Shown here piece by piece: positions 44,775 to 57,349 of a DNA stretch of 64,000 nt. Below the pieces are notes generated by a model. It searched no databases and was not told where the DNA came from. It saw nothing but the letters and a program-made list of their open reading frames with translations. How positions within the stretch are numbered: the first letter of the stretch is position 1; each line of letters starts with the position of its first letter. The position numbers and the translations under genes are program-made. Source of the DNA: Gnetum montanum (lineage: Eukaryota > Streptophyta > Gnetopsida > Gnetales > Gnetaceae). The stretch lies in the NCBI GenBank assembly GCA_015680685.1, contig MNCI01008331.1, forward strand, positions 1-64,000, given 5' to 3'.

Positions 44775-44788
44775 TTGGTCCCTCTTTG
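44775..44788 (-). promoter_or_regulatory. Polypurine tract of element E
   Basis: Minus strand CAAAGAGGGACCAA directly before the LTR start. F has CAAAGTGGGGCCAT at the same place (54118-54131). Confidence 0.6.
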
Positions 44789-45869
44789 TTGATGTCTAGA
44801 GGATTGACCCAAGATACATCGACAAAGAATACAAAATATCACTACAGGTCCATCACCAATGTTTCTCCTCTACACTTGACTTAGTAGTATTGAACCATGC
44901 TTAAGAGTGCTCATGATGATGGAGTAAGGCTATGATGATGAAATAGTAATGACATCATGAAGAAATGGTCACGAAGACTAAAAAATATTGGTCAAACAAT
45001 TTAGGCTATGCACTTTGCATTTAGAAGTGTGGTTCACTTGATAGATGCATTTGAGGAACCAACACTTCACTTCAAGGAAATCTGCTCTTTGCCAAGGCTG
45101 ATTTTGATGTCGTTTCCCAATTGAGTGAGTTGTTTAACACTCAATGAAGTTGGGATTTTTCCATTGAACAAGGTGCATTACGCTCAATGAACTTAGCATT
45201 TTCCCACTAGATGAGATGCATTACATTCAAGTCAACTTGGGGAATTTTTTGATTGAATGAGGTATATTATACTCGATGGTCTTAGTGTTTTCCCACTAAA
45301 TGACATTTGTTACATTCAAGTGAACTTGAGATTTTCACATAAAACAAGGTATGTTACACTTGATGGGCTTAGCATTTTCCCACTGAATGAGATGTGTTAC
45401 ATTCAAGTGGACTTGGATGTAGATCATAGCTCAACATTGCTACTTAAGGTATAACAATATTATATTCAAGCTATAGGATTGGGCTTAAAGCAAATGATGT
45501 AGAACAAGCATTCTTGGACAAATTCATCAAATCTTATGCATTGATGTTATGTGGTGACTTGTTTCTGTGATAAGTTACACTCTTGTCATGGCTCTAGGCT
45601 TCATCCTACAAACACAACTCCAAGAAATTCAAAAAACCAAAGAGAGAAATCATGTAGTTACAATAGAATACATCAGGCCATGAAGGATGGCTTAGCAAAT
45701 TTGGCCATCGAAAGTCACGTGTTTCCAATTAAAGGCCCTCATAGGCTACATTGTTGGTTTAAGACCTCTATAAGCCACAATGCGAGTTTAGGGTCATAGT
45801 GGACGATAGAGATCAGGCTCACTTGTTGATGGTTGTTATTATCATGGCTACTATAGGCTACATTTAGTA
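44789..45869 (-). other. 3' non-coding region of element E
   Basis: Collinear with 54132-55070 of F up to the shared AGGCTTCATCCTACAAACACAAC block (45597 and 55019). Includes an ~88-bp tandem repeat at 45105-45430. No supported gene. Confidence 0.65.
45105..45430. repeat. ~88-bp tandem repeat, about 3.5 copies
   Basis: Units contain TTTTCCCACT.AATGA..T and TTACATTCAAGT.AACTTG; the marker GGT.T.TTA recurs at 45172, 45261 and 45348 (spacings 89 and 87). A shorter relative is at 54685-54780 in F. Confidence 0.75.
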
Positions 45870-47005
45870 TGGTTTGAGATAGGAATGATTAACTAGATTG
45901 GCTAGCTCATTCCCATCCATGTCTACTATTTGATAGGCCTTGTTGCCATAGGCCTTAGTGATTAAAAAAGGTCCTTCCCAGTTAGCTAAGAATTTGTCTA
46001 CATGCTCATGAATGGCCTTAAGGACTAGGTTTTCTTCCTTGAGCTTCTACTTGCCTAGGTTATGATGGTGTTGCCATTTATGCCTCTATTGGTATCACTT
46101 TATGTAAGCAAGTGTTCACACATGCTACTCCTCCACCAAGTCTAGGTCCATGATCCATAACTCCTTACTCTACTCATCATTGATGAAGTTGGATAATGCC
46201 ACTCGGAGCGATAGTACTTGCAATTCAAGAGGTAAAACAACTTTAAAACCATAAACAAGGCTATAAGGAATCATGCCTCTCAAAGTATGGTATATCATTC
46301 TATAGGCCCATAGTGCATGAACAAGCCATTCAAGTGATTTGTACCTATTGTTATTGAGCACCTTCTTAAGCAAGTTGATGATGGCCTTATTGCTTGCTTC
46401 AGCTTATCCATTAGCTTGAGGGTAATAAGGTGATATAAATTTAATGCCTAGGTCATGATAGAAATTTTCCATTTTTTGGCTACTAAACTATGGTCCATTT
46501 TCTATGGCTATGGTCATAGGTATACCAAAATGGTCCACTATGTTATCCAGGATGAATCTACAAACTTGTTTATATGTAGTTTTCCTCAGGGAAATAGCTT
46601 CAACCCACTTAGGAAAGTATTTAGTTGCAATAATGATGAAGTTATTCCCTATATAAGACTTAAGCATTATAAGTTCAAGGATATCTAGCCCCCACCATTG
46701 GAATGGCCAAGTGATCTATGTAGTATGTAACTCAGTTAGTGGTACGTGTATGAGGTTGCTATGTCATTGGCATGTGTCACAAGTCTTGACCTTCTATAGG
46801 CAATCATTTTCCATATAGGACCAATAATAACCTAACCATCTAATTTTGGTGGTCATGCCTCTAGGTCCTACATGTCCACCATAAACATCCTCATGAACCT
46901 ACTCTAGGATTATTCCAGCTTCAGCTCTACCCAAGCACTTCAGCAATATGCCATCACAGGATCGTTAAAACAATGTGTTATCATCTACAATGACATATTG
47001 TTTTG
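45870..47005 (-). pseudogene. Integrase relic of element E
   Basis: Minus strand: zinc-binding domain with HEDVYGGHVGPRGM and KVKTCDTC (about 46770-46890); core with WGLDILELI (first Asp), then IENGP.FSS where DNG is expected (second Asp replaced by Glu), and YYPQANG.AEASN keeping the catalytic Glu. The C-terminal part has NRYKSLEWLVHALWAYR (a 68-codon open frame at 46170-46373), KWEGPF-like and NHSYLKPY near 45880. Several TAG stops. Typical Tat-type integrase. Confidence 0.82.
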
Positions 47006-47300
47006 ATCATTTATGTACAAGATCCTTTTGAGTAGAAATTAGGCCTTGTGAAGATTCACCATGCATAAGATAAAATTTAATATCATCATACCACTCCTTT
47101 ACAGGAGAAATATGAACTACAATGACAAAGGTATACTCAGCACTTTGTGTGATGGGTATAGCATAGTACACATTTAAGGTGGAAAACTTGCTAAACATAT
47201 CTAGCATAACATTGAGGCCTAGCGCCATGATGGCATCAACTATAGCATTTTTATTTTGTGGTATATATTAAATATAAACATCTGTAAATTGTTGTAACAG

Positions 47301-47630
47301 TTATTTCCCCAAGTCATAGTAAGGTTTTAAATGTTTGGCTTTGCATGCATAAGCCTTGGTTACTTGGTTGACCACTAGTTGAGAATTACCTTTGATTATC
47401 AAAAATTTAATTCCTAGGTCACATGCTATCATCATCCCCCTAATCAAACCCTTGTACTCTACTATGTTGTTGGTGCATGGAAACTCAAAATGATAGGCAA
47501 AGGATCGGATTTCACCAAATGGAAATGTTATGATGGTAGTAGCACTAGCCCCATGGGCAATTAAAGCTTTGTTAAAGTGCATGATCACCTCATAATCCTC
47601 GAGCACATGGATAATGGTATTAACATGTTA
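47301..47630 (-). pseudogene. Second (archaeal-type) RNase H relic of element E
   Basis: A 102-codon open frame with FNKALIAHGASATTI...FPFGEI, NNIVEYKGLIRGM and LIIKGNSQLVVNQV matches the additional RNase H that follows RT-RNase H in Tat-lineage elements. The first catalytic Asp (FDGA) has become Asn; the Glu in VEYKGL and the Asp position in IKGNS are in place or changed to Gly-Asn. Likely inactive. Confidence 0.8.
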
Positions 47631-48240
47631 TTGAAAAACTCAGGGTCTATAGTTACTTAGTCATCAATAAGTGAAACAATAAGTTGTACAGCTATAGCTT
47701 AACCTTTTGTTGAGGGTTGAGAGATGTAAGGAAGGTCAAATTCTACTATTATGGATTTTCATTAGGCCATATGGCTACTCTCATAAATATTAGTCATTAT
47801 AGCTCTAAGTTTTTTGTCTTTGCAAATGACATTAACATGGCTTCTGAAGACGTAGTATCTCCACTTATTTAATGAGAAGACTAGTACTAAACAATACTTC
47901 TCTACTTTGATATATCATGTCTCATGGGCCACTAATGCATGGCTGAGATGGTATACTAGCATTTCTACTTCATCATAAAATTTTTGATAGAGTAGAGAAG
48001 TAGTGGACATGTCAAAGATGGTAAGGTAGATGTAAAACAATTTACCCAATTGCGGTGGATATACTCTCAACAGTTGTGCCAATTCTTGCTTAAGGTTTTC
48101 AAAGGCTTCCTAGCATTGAGCAGTCCACTCCTAATGAACCCAATTCTTAAGCAAGTGTTGCATGGGTTGTAACTTATCTATAAGCCTAGCAATAAACCTA
48201 CAAATAAACTATAATATACCTTGCAATTCTTGAAGCTCCT
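47631..48240 (-). pseudogene. RNase H (RT-connection) relic of element E
   Basis: Minus strand YHLSHALVAHET..IKVEKYCLVLVFSLNKWRYY and H.NVICKDKKL, then IIVEFDLPYISQPSTKG.AIA, in the usual gypsy order. Stops present. Confidence 0.7.
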
Positions 48241-49330
48241 TAAGGTTGGTAAATGCTACTAATCTAGATATGGCCTTAACCTTATTAGGGTCAACACAAA
48301 TCCCTACCTTAGATACTACAAAGCCAAGCATCTTACCAAATTTGATACCGAAGATACATTTTTTAGGATTAAGTCTAAGTCCATACTTAAGGCACTATTT
48401 AAGCACAAGATCTAGTTCATTAGCATGGTCATTCACCATTTTGAACTTAATAGCTATATCATCTATGTAATCATTGATCAATCCTAACATGCAGTCACTA
48501 AAGATATATGTCATAGCTCTTTGATTGGTTGCTTTGGCATTCTTAAGGCCAAAAGGCATCATACTATAGCAAACGGTACCCCAAGGGGTCATGAAGATCA
48601 TGCTAAGTTTGTGTTCCATGGTGACTCTAGTTTGGTTATATCTTGAGAACCCATCCATAAAGGATAAGAAGGCATGCCTACTTGTGGTATCAATGAGTTG
48701 ATCAATGATAAAAAAAGAAAAGTCATCCTTAATGGTTGCATTATTTAGGTCTCAGAAGTCAATGCAAATATGGATACTCCCATTTTTCTTAGGGACTAAC
48801 ACAATGTTGGAGATCCATTCTATGTAGTCAATAGCCCTAATGAAACCATATTAGTATAGCTTTGTGATCTCATCATGAACTGCCAGGGCCAAATCAAGTT
48901 TGATCTTACTCACTTTCTACTTAATTGGTCTAATGCTTGAATCAAGTATGATGTTGTGTTGCACTAGACATGGGTCTAAACCTAGCATATCCTTGCATGA
49001 CCAGCCAAAGGCCTTAATGTTATCCTATAGGACCTTGGTGATGTCTTGAGCCTATTGAAGTTTTAGTGAGGAACTTCGTTTAAGGGTTTTGTCCTCACCA
49101 CTATGTGTTGTAATAGGAACCTAAGCTAGAGAGTCTTCAATTATGTCACTAGCCTCAAGGTCAAGGGTTTTAGCTAGGTTTTCAAGTCATTCTCTAGGTT
49201 TTTTTATTAAGGTTATGTGGTTGTCAAGACTCTCAAGCTCAAGGTCTAGATAATCAAGATCGATGCATCACTCAATGTCACCATGAGGCCCACTCAAGCT
49301 CAAAGGTAAGGCAATTTGCTTCTATATGTT
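48241..49330 (-). pseudogene. Reverse transcriptase relic of element E
   Basis: Minus strand: FGWSCKDMLGLDP (upstream RT region, about 48975-49015), EWISNIVLVPKKNGSIHIC (about 48765-48825), KDDFSF, SFMDGFSRYNQ (about 48630-48665), PWGTVCYSMMPFGLKNA.AT, and the active site INDYIDDIAIK (about 48450-48475). The Y-x-D-D box is intact as YIDD. The YxDDI form with GLKNA.ATNQRAM is Tat-like and differs from the FMDDFS of element B. Stops and shifts throughout. Confidence 0.85.
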
Positions 49331-49790
49331 CATTCTTCAATCTTTCATATCACCCATAAGGGTAAAAATGATATAAGATACTTTCATAAGCATGTAAACA
49401 TATGTCATTCCAATAACAAATAAAAAAGAAAACAAGCTTAACTAATGTCATAATAGATAAATAATGACCAAAAGGATTAAACAAATGTCATATAAGGTTA
49501 ATCAAAGGCCATAAGAGAGGAAACAAGGTAAACATGATAAAACCAGAAGTTATATAGAGGTAATATAAAGTCAATTTGATGAGAAAGAAGGTCAATAATG
49601 CAAAACAAGGCCAAAACAAGGTCAAATCTATGAAAATGGGATACATATGGCAAAATTGGCTTATGGTGGTCAAACAAGGTTAGATATTACCAGTTTCTAG
49701 GCCTTAGTGAGCCATGATATGGGGTTACATAGTTACTAGGAGAGCTTGGGCACATGAGAGGGTTATTTTGGAGAAATTTTGAAGCACAAA
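49331..49790 (-). other. Spacer upstream of RT, element E
   Basis: AT-rich sequence with repeated TGTCATA/AAGGTCA text; no gene recognised. Confidence 0.5.
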
Positions 49791-52400
49791 ATGGCACTTT
49801 TGTTGTCACTACAATGGGCCCTATTGGGGACTACACTAGCCTAGCCTAGTCCTACCTTCCTCCATCATAGTTGACCTTTAGGTGCACTTTCCAAGGCTTA
49901 GTATGATCAATTTTGGGCTTTCAGTGGTCTAGACAGCTAGCACAAGGGGTAGGTATTAAAGACTGGAAAGTTTTGGCACCATTTTGGCTTCTCAAAAGGG
50001 TTGAAAATCTTAGTTCTAGGGGTGACTACACTGAGCTACCAAGCCTTAGTGTTGTCATAAGAAATGACTAAGCTTTGAAAATTCCCATTTTTTCTCATTT
50101 TGGATCAATTTTGGATCATTCTAAGCTACTTACTATTAGTCTTCATTGTCACATTTTCCCTCCCAAGTGGGACAATGCTAGACCAACATAGTCCTTAGCT
50201 TCCTTAGCATAGTTAGAAGTGGAAACTAAACTTTGGTAAGTTTTAGAGCTCAATCAACTATTCTAATGGGCTTCTGAGGTCACTAGTGTTGTTGGCTAGG
50301 GTTTTCATGCAAAAATTTCCATTTTTCATGCTTGTTTAGGCCTTAAATCCTAAAATACCATGGGACTATGATGGGTATGCAATTCCCAACATAGTCAAGG
50401 ATTCTATATGAGAAAAAATGGAAAAAGAATGAACTTTGGCTCATTTCCCAAGGTTTTAGGATTTAGGCATGTTCCAACAAGGTTCTTGGTCTTTCCAAGA
50501 GTCAATTTAGGTAGCTTTGGAGATGTTTTAACCATTTCCAAGTGGACTATGCTAGGATTGGGTAGGAACTACACTAGCCCAGCATAGCCTCAATCCTCCC
50601 TTCAACATAGTAACATTGGAAAGGTTGAACAACTAAGTTTCATGGCTAAATTTGACTCCAATGGGCCCCAAGACTCCTAAAAGTGGATCTTGAATGATTT
50701 TTTTTTCAATTCTTGGATAAGTTTATGGGGACTACACTGACCCTAGAGGGGGGCTATGCTAGTCTAGAGTAGTCCCAGCATCCCTTAGTATAACCATGGC
50801 TTCCATACTCAAAATTGACCAAACCAATGCATTTCATGAGGAGACAGGCTCTAGTAATGCTCTACGATTTGTCAACAGTGGATTTTGTGTCTTTCTAGCA
50901 ACTTGGTATGGACTACACTAGGGTTTGAGAGGGAGTACACTAGCTCAATGTAGTCCTAGTCTCTCCTTAGCATATTCAAGGATTAAGAGCCCAAAAATAA
51001 TGAATTTTGACTCAAATGCAAGGTCTAGTGATCTCAATGTGTCACAGTAAGGTCCTATAATTAATAGAGGTATTTTCTAAGTGATTTTTGGACTATTGTG
51101 GAGTTTATGATGGGGACTATGTTGGGCTTGGGATGGGACTACATTGGACTAGAGCAGTCCCATCTACTTGTTAGTGTAGTCAAGGTTTGGATGGTCAAAA
51201 GTTGTTTCCATGGTCAACAAAGGCTTTCAACAAGGTGCTAGGGTTAATTGGTTGGTAAACTTAGGTCACTTTGAGTAATTCTGAATAATTTTTGGGGAAC
51301 TACACTAGGCCTAAAGAGGGACTACAATAGCCTAGTGTAGCCCTAGCCTTGCTTCAATGTAGTCAAGGTGATGGTGTTCAAAATCATGAAACAAATACTA
51401 GTTTCAAGGACATACAAGTTTGGGCAGGCTTCCAAGGTTTATCGACAATAGTTCTAGGTTATTGGGGATAATGTTTGAACCATTTTTAAGGGCTACACTG
51501 TACTTGGACAAGGACTATACTAGTCCAATGTATTCCTCTCATCCCTCCAGTCCAGTCCCATTTGAGATCCTCAAAAATGGTGAAAATGACATTTCACCAA
51601 ATAGGCTTGGACAAGGTTTTATGGTTGACCAAATGTAGTTTTAAGTCATTTTTGATAAGTTTTAGTTAATTTTTGGAGGACTACGCTAGGCTCTGGATGG
51701 GACTACGCTAGCCTAGCATAGTCCCAAGTTCCATTTAGTGTAGTTAGAGCTAAAGTGACCTAAAGAGATGGAAAACTAGAGGATTAGTGACTAAGCAACC
51801 TTGGATGGAGTTTTAGGGTTTTCCACCTATCAATTTGTATACTTCCTAGTCAACTTTGTCAATTCTATGGGGACTACGCTAGGCTTACGTAAGGACTACA
51901 CTAACCCATAATAGTCCTCCTCTTCTTCCAATGTAGTAATGGTGAAAAGTATCAAATTATGAGCAAAAAGTAGATTTCATGGCCATATTGGTCCAACATA
52001 GGGTTTTAGAGCTTGCTAGAGTCAAGTTTCATGGTTGTTGGAGATTTTTTGATGATTTTCAAGGGGACTACATTCAACTTGGACTAAGACTACACTAGCC
52101 TACCATAGTCCCTAGTTTCCCTAGCATAGTCATAAGGGAAAGGAAAAAATTGGCATCATTTACTATAATCAATCATGCTTCAAGCTTGTCAAAGGCACAA
52201 ACTAGGGTTTAGGAAAATGGTGTATCGATTCAAGGTCAACTAAGAGTTAAATGAATTGGATGAACTACTTGGAACTTCAAGAAGGTAAGACATGATGTTG
52301 AACTATGTTAGGAAATAGTTAAGACTATGCTAGCCTAACGTAGTCCCTCACTTCTCTCAGTGTAGTTGATGAGACGGCTTGATTCTTGCCATAGTTGGGT
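49791..52400. repeat. Degenerate ~190-bp tandem repeat array, about 13 units
   Basis: The marker GGGACTACACTAGCC...ATAGTCC recurs near 49834, 50025, 50170, 50366, 50560, 50745, 50925, 51125, 51310, 51495, 51690, 51885, 52080 and 52300, that is every 180-205 bp. Each unit also has GG.GACTAC..TAGG some 25 bases before and a TAGTGTAGTCAAGG-like end. Units differ considerably. No coding potential. It lies in the protease-RT spacer of E. Confidence 0.8.
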
Positions 52401-52484
52401 GCTTTTCAGCAAGTATTGGTGCTACCAAGAGCTCTAGCCAGGGTTTGGTGAGGTTGGACGATGAACTCGGAGGCCTCTAGAAGG

Positions 52485-54117
52485 TGTAACAACTAAAAAT
52501 GCTGGTGGCTAGAATCACCAAGGGGTGAACAAACTCACAACCTTAACCCTGCCTCCACATGAGGACCTAGCTAGAAACAAAGGCAGATCACCCTAAACAA
52601 TCTTGTTGATCGAATAGGTACTTTGCTAGTTGCAACTAGGGTGGTGGGTGCAACTGGGGGTGGCATGGTTAGCCAAAATGCAAGTGCAAATAACACGAAA
52701 TGGTGATAAGGGTAGAGCATAGCCACAAAATAAGGGCAAGCATAGCCCAAGGTTTTGATCAAAACAAGGGCATCAAGCTATAGAGACTACTACCCAAGTG
52801 TAGTACAGCATGACAACATGTGAAAAATGCAAAAAGATTCAAGAAAAATGCAAGAAAATGCTAGAAATAAAAGAGAGAAATGGAACACCACCCCAAATGG
52901 GAGTGTAGTTAACTCCAAAAGGGTCTTAGAAGGTACATAGTGTATAATAGGTGTAGTGGAAGTGTAGTCACAATCTTCATGGTGTTGAGCTATAAAGTTT
53001 GGCACTTACCGTGATGAACTATGCCTATCGGGTTGGCCGCTGCAGTGTACTGTGTAGTGTTCTACAGGGTTGCAATGGGGCTGTGGTGTACTATGCAGTG
53101 CAAGGATTCCTGTCTACTAGTGTGGTGTGCTCTGGGTCTTGTTCGCCCATGGAGCTAAGTGCCAAGATGCCAAAATGCCAAGTGCCAACTACCAATCAAT
53201 GCAAAATGGAAGCCAACCCCCTAAAACATTGGGGCGTAGGGGTATTTATAGGGCTAGGGTTAGCTGAAAATGTGAATCAGGTGCCACATGGTAGTGTGGT
53301 AGGTGGGACCACAAGAAAAATTTAGAAAATTTTCTAAGTCTGAAGGTGACCAGAAAAGGTTCAAAAATTTTCTAACTTTGGCCACTACACTCATCCCGTG
53401 TTATGTGTAGGACACAGGACACTGGCTACTATGCTTATCCCATGTTACACGTGGGACATGGGACACTAGCTACTACACTCATCCCATGTTACACATGGGA
53501 CATGGGATGCTAGCTGCTACACTCATCCTATGTTACGTGCAGGACACAAGACACTTCCCAAGGATAGGGCATTGCATGGGCACTTAAAAGAATTTGGTGA
53601 AGACTATAATCCTTGTTTTTTCTACACTGGCTATGCTCTAGAGCATAGCAGGAGGGGTAGCCTCAGGAGTTAGAAATTCTACCAAATGCCTCTTCCATAC
53701 TAAGCTAGCTTGACAGCTTTTTACTTGACACTAGCTACACTAGCCACTAAAAAGTGTGCTACACTAGCTACACTCTAGAGTGTAGTAGGCAAAGTGAGAG
53801 CATAGCAGAACACTTAGAAAAATTCTCATGCAACTACTGTTGACACTTAGAAAATTTTGCAAAACAAGCCTTGATGCATGTTATGCTAGCTACGTTGGGG
53901 ATCATAGCACCAACACTTAGAAAAATTTGCCAAGTTTTGACACTTAGATAAATTTGTAAAAAGTGTCATCATTCTAACACTTAAAAAAAATTTGCAAATA
54001 TAGTAGTTGGAGCTGACTACACTCAACACTTAGAAAAATTTGGGCAAAGTTCCACCATTTTGACACTTAGCTAAATTTGTAGTCGAGGTGCCAAGACCCA
54101 AAATTTTTGGTGTTTCA
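52485..54117 (-). repeat. 3' LTR of element F (1633 bp)
   Basis: Minus strand TGAAACACC...GTTACA. Contains a TATA box (TATTTATAG on plus, 53243-53251), the 46-bp palindromic repeats (53391-53556) and repeated ACACTTAGAAAAATTTG units near the LTR start (53805-54085). The other LTR copy matches from 59940 to about 60980. Confidence 0.8.
53391..53556. repeat. 46-bp tandem repeats, each with a palindrome
   Basis: Four units of the form CATCCCATGTTACACATGGG plus ACATGGGACACTAGCTACTACACT. Each holds an inverted repeat TGTCCCATG/CATGGGACA around TTACA. Three diverged units stand at 60855-60975 in the other LTR. Confidence 0.85.
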
Positions 54118-56199
54118 ATGGCCCCACTTTGTTGATGTCTGGAGGAGTGGCCTAAGAGACATTAACAAAGAATTAAAAAACACCATAGTAGATATGGCAC
54201 CAACATCGATCATCGGTACTAGATCGACTATCATTCCACCATGTTCAAGAGTGCTATGGATAAGGGTATGCTAGGACAAAGTGTGTAGGCAATGTGCTAG
54301 GGAGATGAAATGCAAGCAAAAGAAGTAAAATGCAAACAGTGTATCCTGATGCAAGATGCGAAGTTAGCATAGCTGACGGTGACCATGGCATGAAGTGGCT
54401 TACCCTTAAAACATTGACCTCTCGTCGAAGTGATCATGAGAGAGTCAAAGTCGAACCAAGGTTAGGTTGGTTGTGAAGCTATAGCATTGTCAATTTGCTT
54501 GGGGATGTGCTTTTCCCCATTCTTCTTCTCTTTTTTTCATTTTTTACTTTTTTTTCTTTGCTTTGCTATAAGGCAAACCCTCGTTTGGTTCAGCTTACTA
54601 CTGATTGCTAACTACAAGGTGTGGGCCATCAAGTAGATGGGCTTTGTTTTGATGCAATCCCACCACATCTGTAGGATAGGTGTTTCCTCCCTCAGATGAG
54701 TTACATTACATCCACTTAGGGCTTGACCAGCCAAAAAAGGCTTCCCATGGGACGAGTTGTGTTACATCTACCATGGCTTCTACAGTTGACATGAGGATAA
54801 TGCCATATACATCACAGTGCGTATGCATCAGAGGGATGTGCAATAGTGAGTATGCAGGGGATGAGAGGATATTGGAATGAAGGAGTGGATGTGTGTATGC
54901 TATAATAGGATGATGGGGATGTGCACTCTTGAGTGGCTTAACTAGTCCAATCATGCACATCAAAGCAATGTGGTGACTTGCCTCTATGATGAGATGCATC
55001 TTTGCATGACCGCCTCTAAGGCTTCATCCTACAAACACAACTCCAAGAAGACAAGAAAATCACAAAATGTGAAATGCAAGTGCAAATTCCAAATGTAAAT
55101 ATGTTGCAGGTGCTAGATGTGAAGATGCTACAAGTGTTGGATATGAAGATGCTACAAATGTATCAAATGCTATGCCAGTTGCAAGTGCTCAAGAAGCTAT
55201 TAAAAGTGCTAGGGTGATGATGTTGTGGGTCCTTTGAAGGCTGTACTAATGGCAGGTGCTCCAAAAGATCAGTAGAATGATGGGAGGCAATGATGCTACG
55301 AGTGTCCCAAGGGTTTCACCAATGGCAAGTGCTCCAACAAATCAACAACATGCCAGTTTAAAGTCCTAATAGACTGTGAACCCAGTTTAAGGTCCTGGCC
55401 AATAGTGATATGCTAGTTTATACTCCTAGCAAACTGCTAGGTGTTAGTTTAATGTCGTAGTAGATGGTGGAGGTTTTGTTAGTTTAACATCATGACCCAA
55501 GGATGACCTATGCTAGTTTATCATCATAGTGGACTATCTATGCCATTTTATAGTCATAGCGAACTAGTGCTTACCTTGCTTGTGTGAGGTGCGATGTTGT
55601 ATGCATAGTCATGTTGTGTGCCTACAAGATCCTACAAAAATCAACTAGAGAAACAACATCAAGCATCACCTATCATAAACAAAGTTAAAATGCATGAATG
55701 AAAGGAAACCAATGCAAAAGGTGATAGTCTTAGGCTGTTTTGGTCCATGGGCTAGTTTAAGGCCTTTTTGGGCCATGTGTATTTGTAGTTTTATGGTTTT
55801 TTTTATTTTTATGTGTTTTTTCTATTTCTCAAATGCAATGTGTAAGCTAAGTGGATGGATGCGTAAAAAAAGTAGAAATGCATAAACAAAGTGAAGCAAT
55901 GTGTTAACTAGGCAAGTAGGTGAAAAGTAAATGCATGAACAAATGCAACGCAAAAAAAATCCAAAAATGAATGGCCCGTGAAGGCAAGGGGTAAGCAGGT
56001 GCTTAACACATTTTTGGCCAAGGGAAAGTCCTGGTCACGTAGTTGCTTCCTAACTGGGTGTGGATTAGGAGGTGTGCAAGGCTTAGGATCCTTTGGGAGG
56101 TTGTTGACTTTAACCACTTGTTCGAGTGTGTTAGCCTTACGCATTGCATTGGTTACCGTAGGTGTACCACCAAGAAAACTCCACCTCTAACACTAGCTC
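54118..56199 (-). other. 3' non-coding region of element F
   Basis: Begins with the polypurine tract (54118-54131). Includes a piece of the ~88-bp repeat family (54685-54780), the GCTAGTTTAA minisatellite (55340-55566) and a T-rich stretch (55790-55830). RT and integrase would be expected here in an autonomous relative. No coding sequence is supported. Confidence 0.7.
55340..55566. repeat. GCTAGTTTAA minisatellite, ~35-45-bp units
   Basis: Five to six units like GCTAGTTTAAGGTCCTAG followed by a TAGACTG-like end. The same unit family recurs at 57295-57350, 58780-58870 and 61790-61996. Confidence 0.8.
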
Positions 56200-56650
56200 C
56201 ATGTCTATGTTGTGGATAGCTAGAGAAGAGGCATTATCACCATGGATGATAACTTGACCACTTTCATATGGAAGGTGGACTTCTTAGTGAATGGGAGAGG
56301 AGACGACCCATAGTTGGGCTAGCCAAGGCCTACCTAGGATTAGGTTGAAGATTGGCATCTCCTCTATGATAGTAAAATCTACGCTAGCAGGAAATTACTT
56401 TCCTACCACAAAGGCTAAGTTGATTATATCCCTAATAGTGACACATGATCCATTAAAGGATTTTAGACACACAGTTTTGGTTGGCCTGATTTCATCTGCC
56501 AAGCCTAGCTTGTTGATGACAAAGTACAAGACTACATTTGTTGCTACACCATCATCAACATGCACTCTATGGATGATGCACTATCCAACATGTATGCTAG
56601 TGGAAAATGGAGCTATAGTATGACCTCCCCTCACTTAGGGTTAACCTTGA
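56200..56650 (-). pseudogene. Protease relic of element F
   Basis: Minus strand HVDDGVATNVVLYFVINKLG (about 56500-56560; active-site position DDG rather than D-S/G-G), LKSFNGSCVTIRDI, and LILGRPWLAQL (about 56310-56345), the C-terminal retropepsin strand. Continues as GQVIIHGDNASSLAIHNI before the frame is lost. Few stops. Confidence 0.78.
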
Positions 56651-57349
56651 CTACATCGTTGTGAAACGCTAGGGATGTTAAACTCGATTCTTTTGGTGTA
56701 GGAGGCAACATCACTACATGGATCAATGTCTCATCTGTAGGGATGTCCTTTGTAATAGGAATGGAGGCCAACATCTAGGCCAATGCTTGGCAATGAGCAG
56801 ATGAGATCATGACTAGGTCATATAAGCTCAACATTATGTTCTTTTGCTTAAGCATTTGTTTCACCTAGATTAGTGCAGCTACAAAGTTCTTGTTATTAGC
56901 CATTTTTTTGGTCTTGACTTCCTCCATGCAGCTTGAGAGATAGATCTCTCATGAAGGGGACTTGGGCTTGGATCACTTGGCCTACTTGGGGGCAAGCATC
57001 CTAGTATTCGGTTGTTACTTGCTGGTTTTGGCCTTTGCTTCGGCCATGGAGGTTGCGAGGTGCTCGTTCATCCTCTTATGTTGTCATTTTGTAGGCCTAC
57101 CTGAGTTGCTAGTGGGTTCAACCCTTGAAGGAGGAGGGGCTGAGATGTTGCCCACTATTGGGCTTTAGGTAGGTGAGGGGCCATCACATTATGCCACCCT
57201 TATAATAAATGATGGTTTAGGAGTTTTTGCAGGGCCAACTCGTTGTGGCACCTTGATGATGAAAGGTTGCTTAGTGGTTGTTGTTGCTGCATCATGCCAA
57301 TTTAACATCTTAGCAAATGATTGGTTTGGTTGCCAATTTAACATCTTAA
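56651..57349 (-). pseudogene. gag-protease linker of element F
   Basis: Broken continuation between gag and protease: KTLM-type and Leu-rich text, an Ala/Met-rich segment, and repeated 'cac/aag ... FVIKVP' motifs shared with 57360-57581. No separate domain recognised. Confidence 0.45.

Noticed and set aside
53391-53556. CRISPR-like array of short repeats with palindromes
   Set aside because: Units are directly adjacent with no unique spacers, there are no cas genes, and the DNA is eukaryotic LTR sequence.
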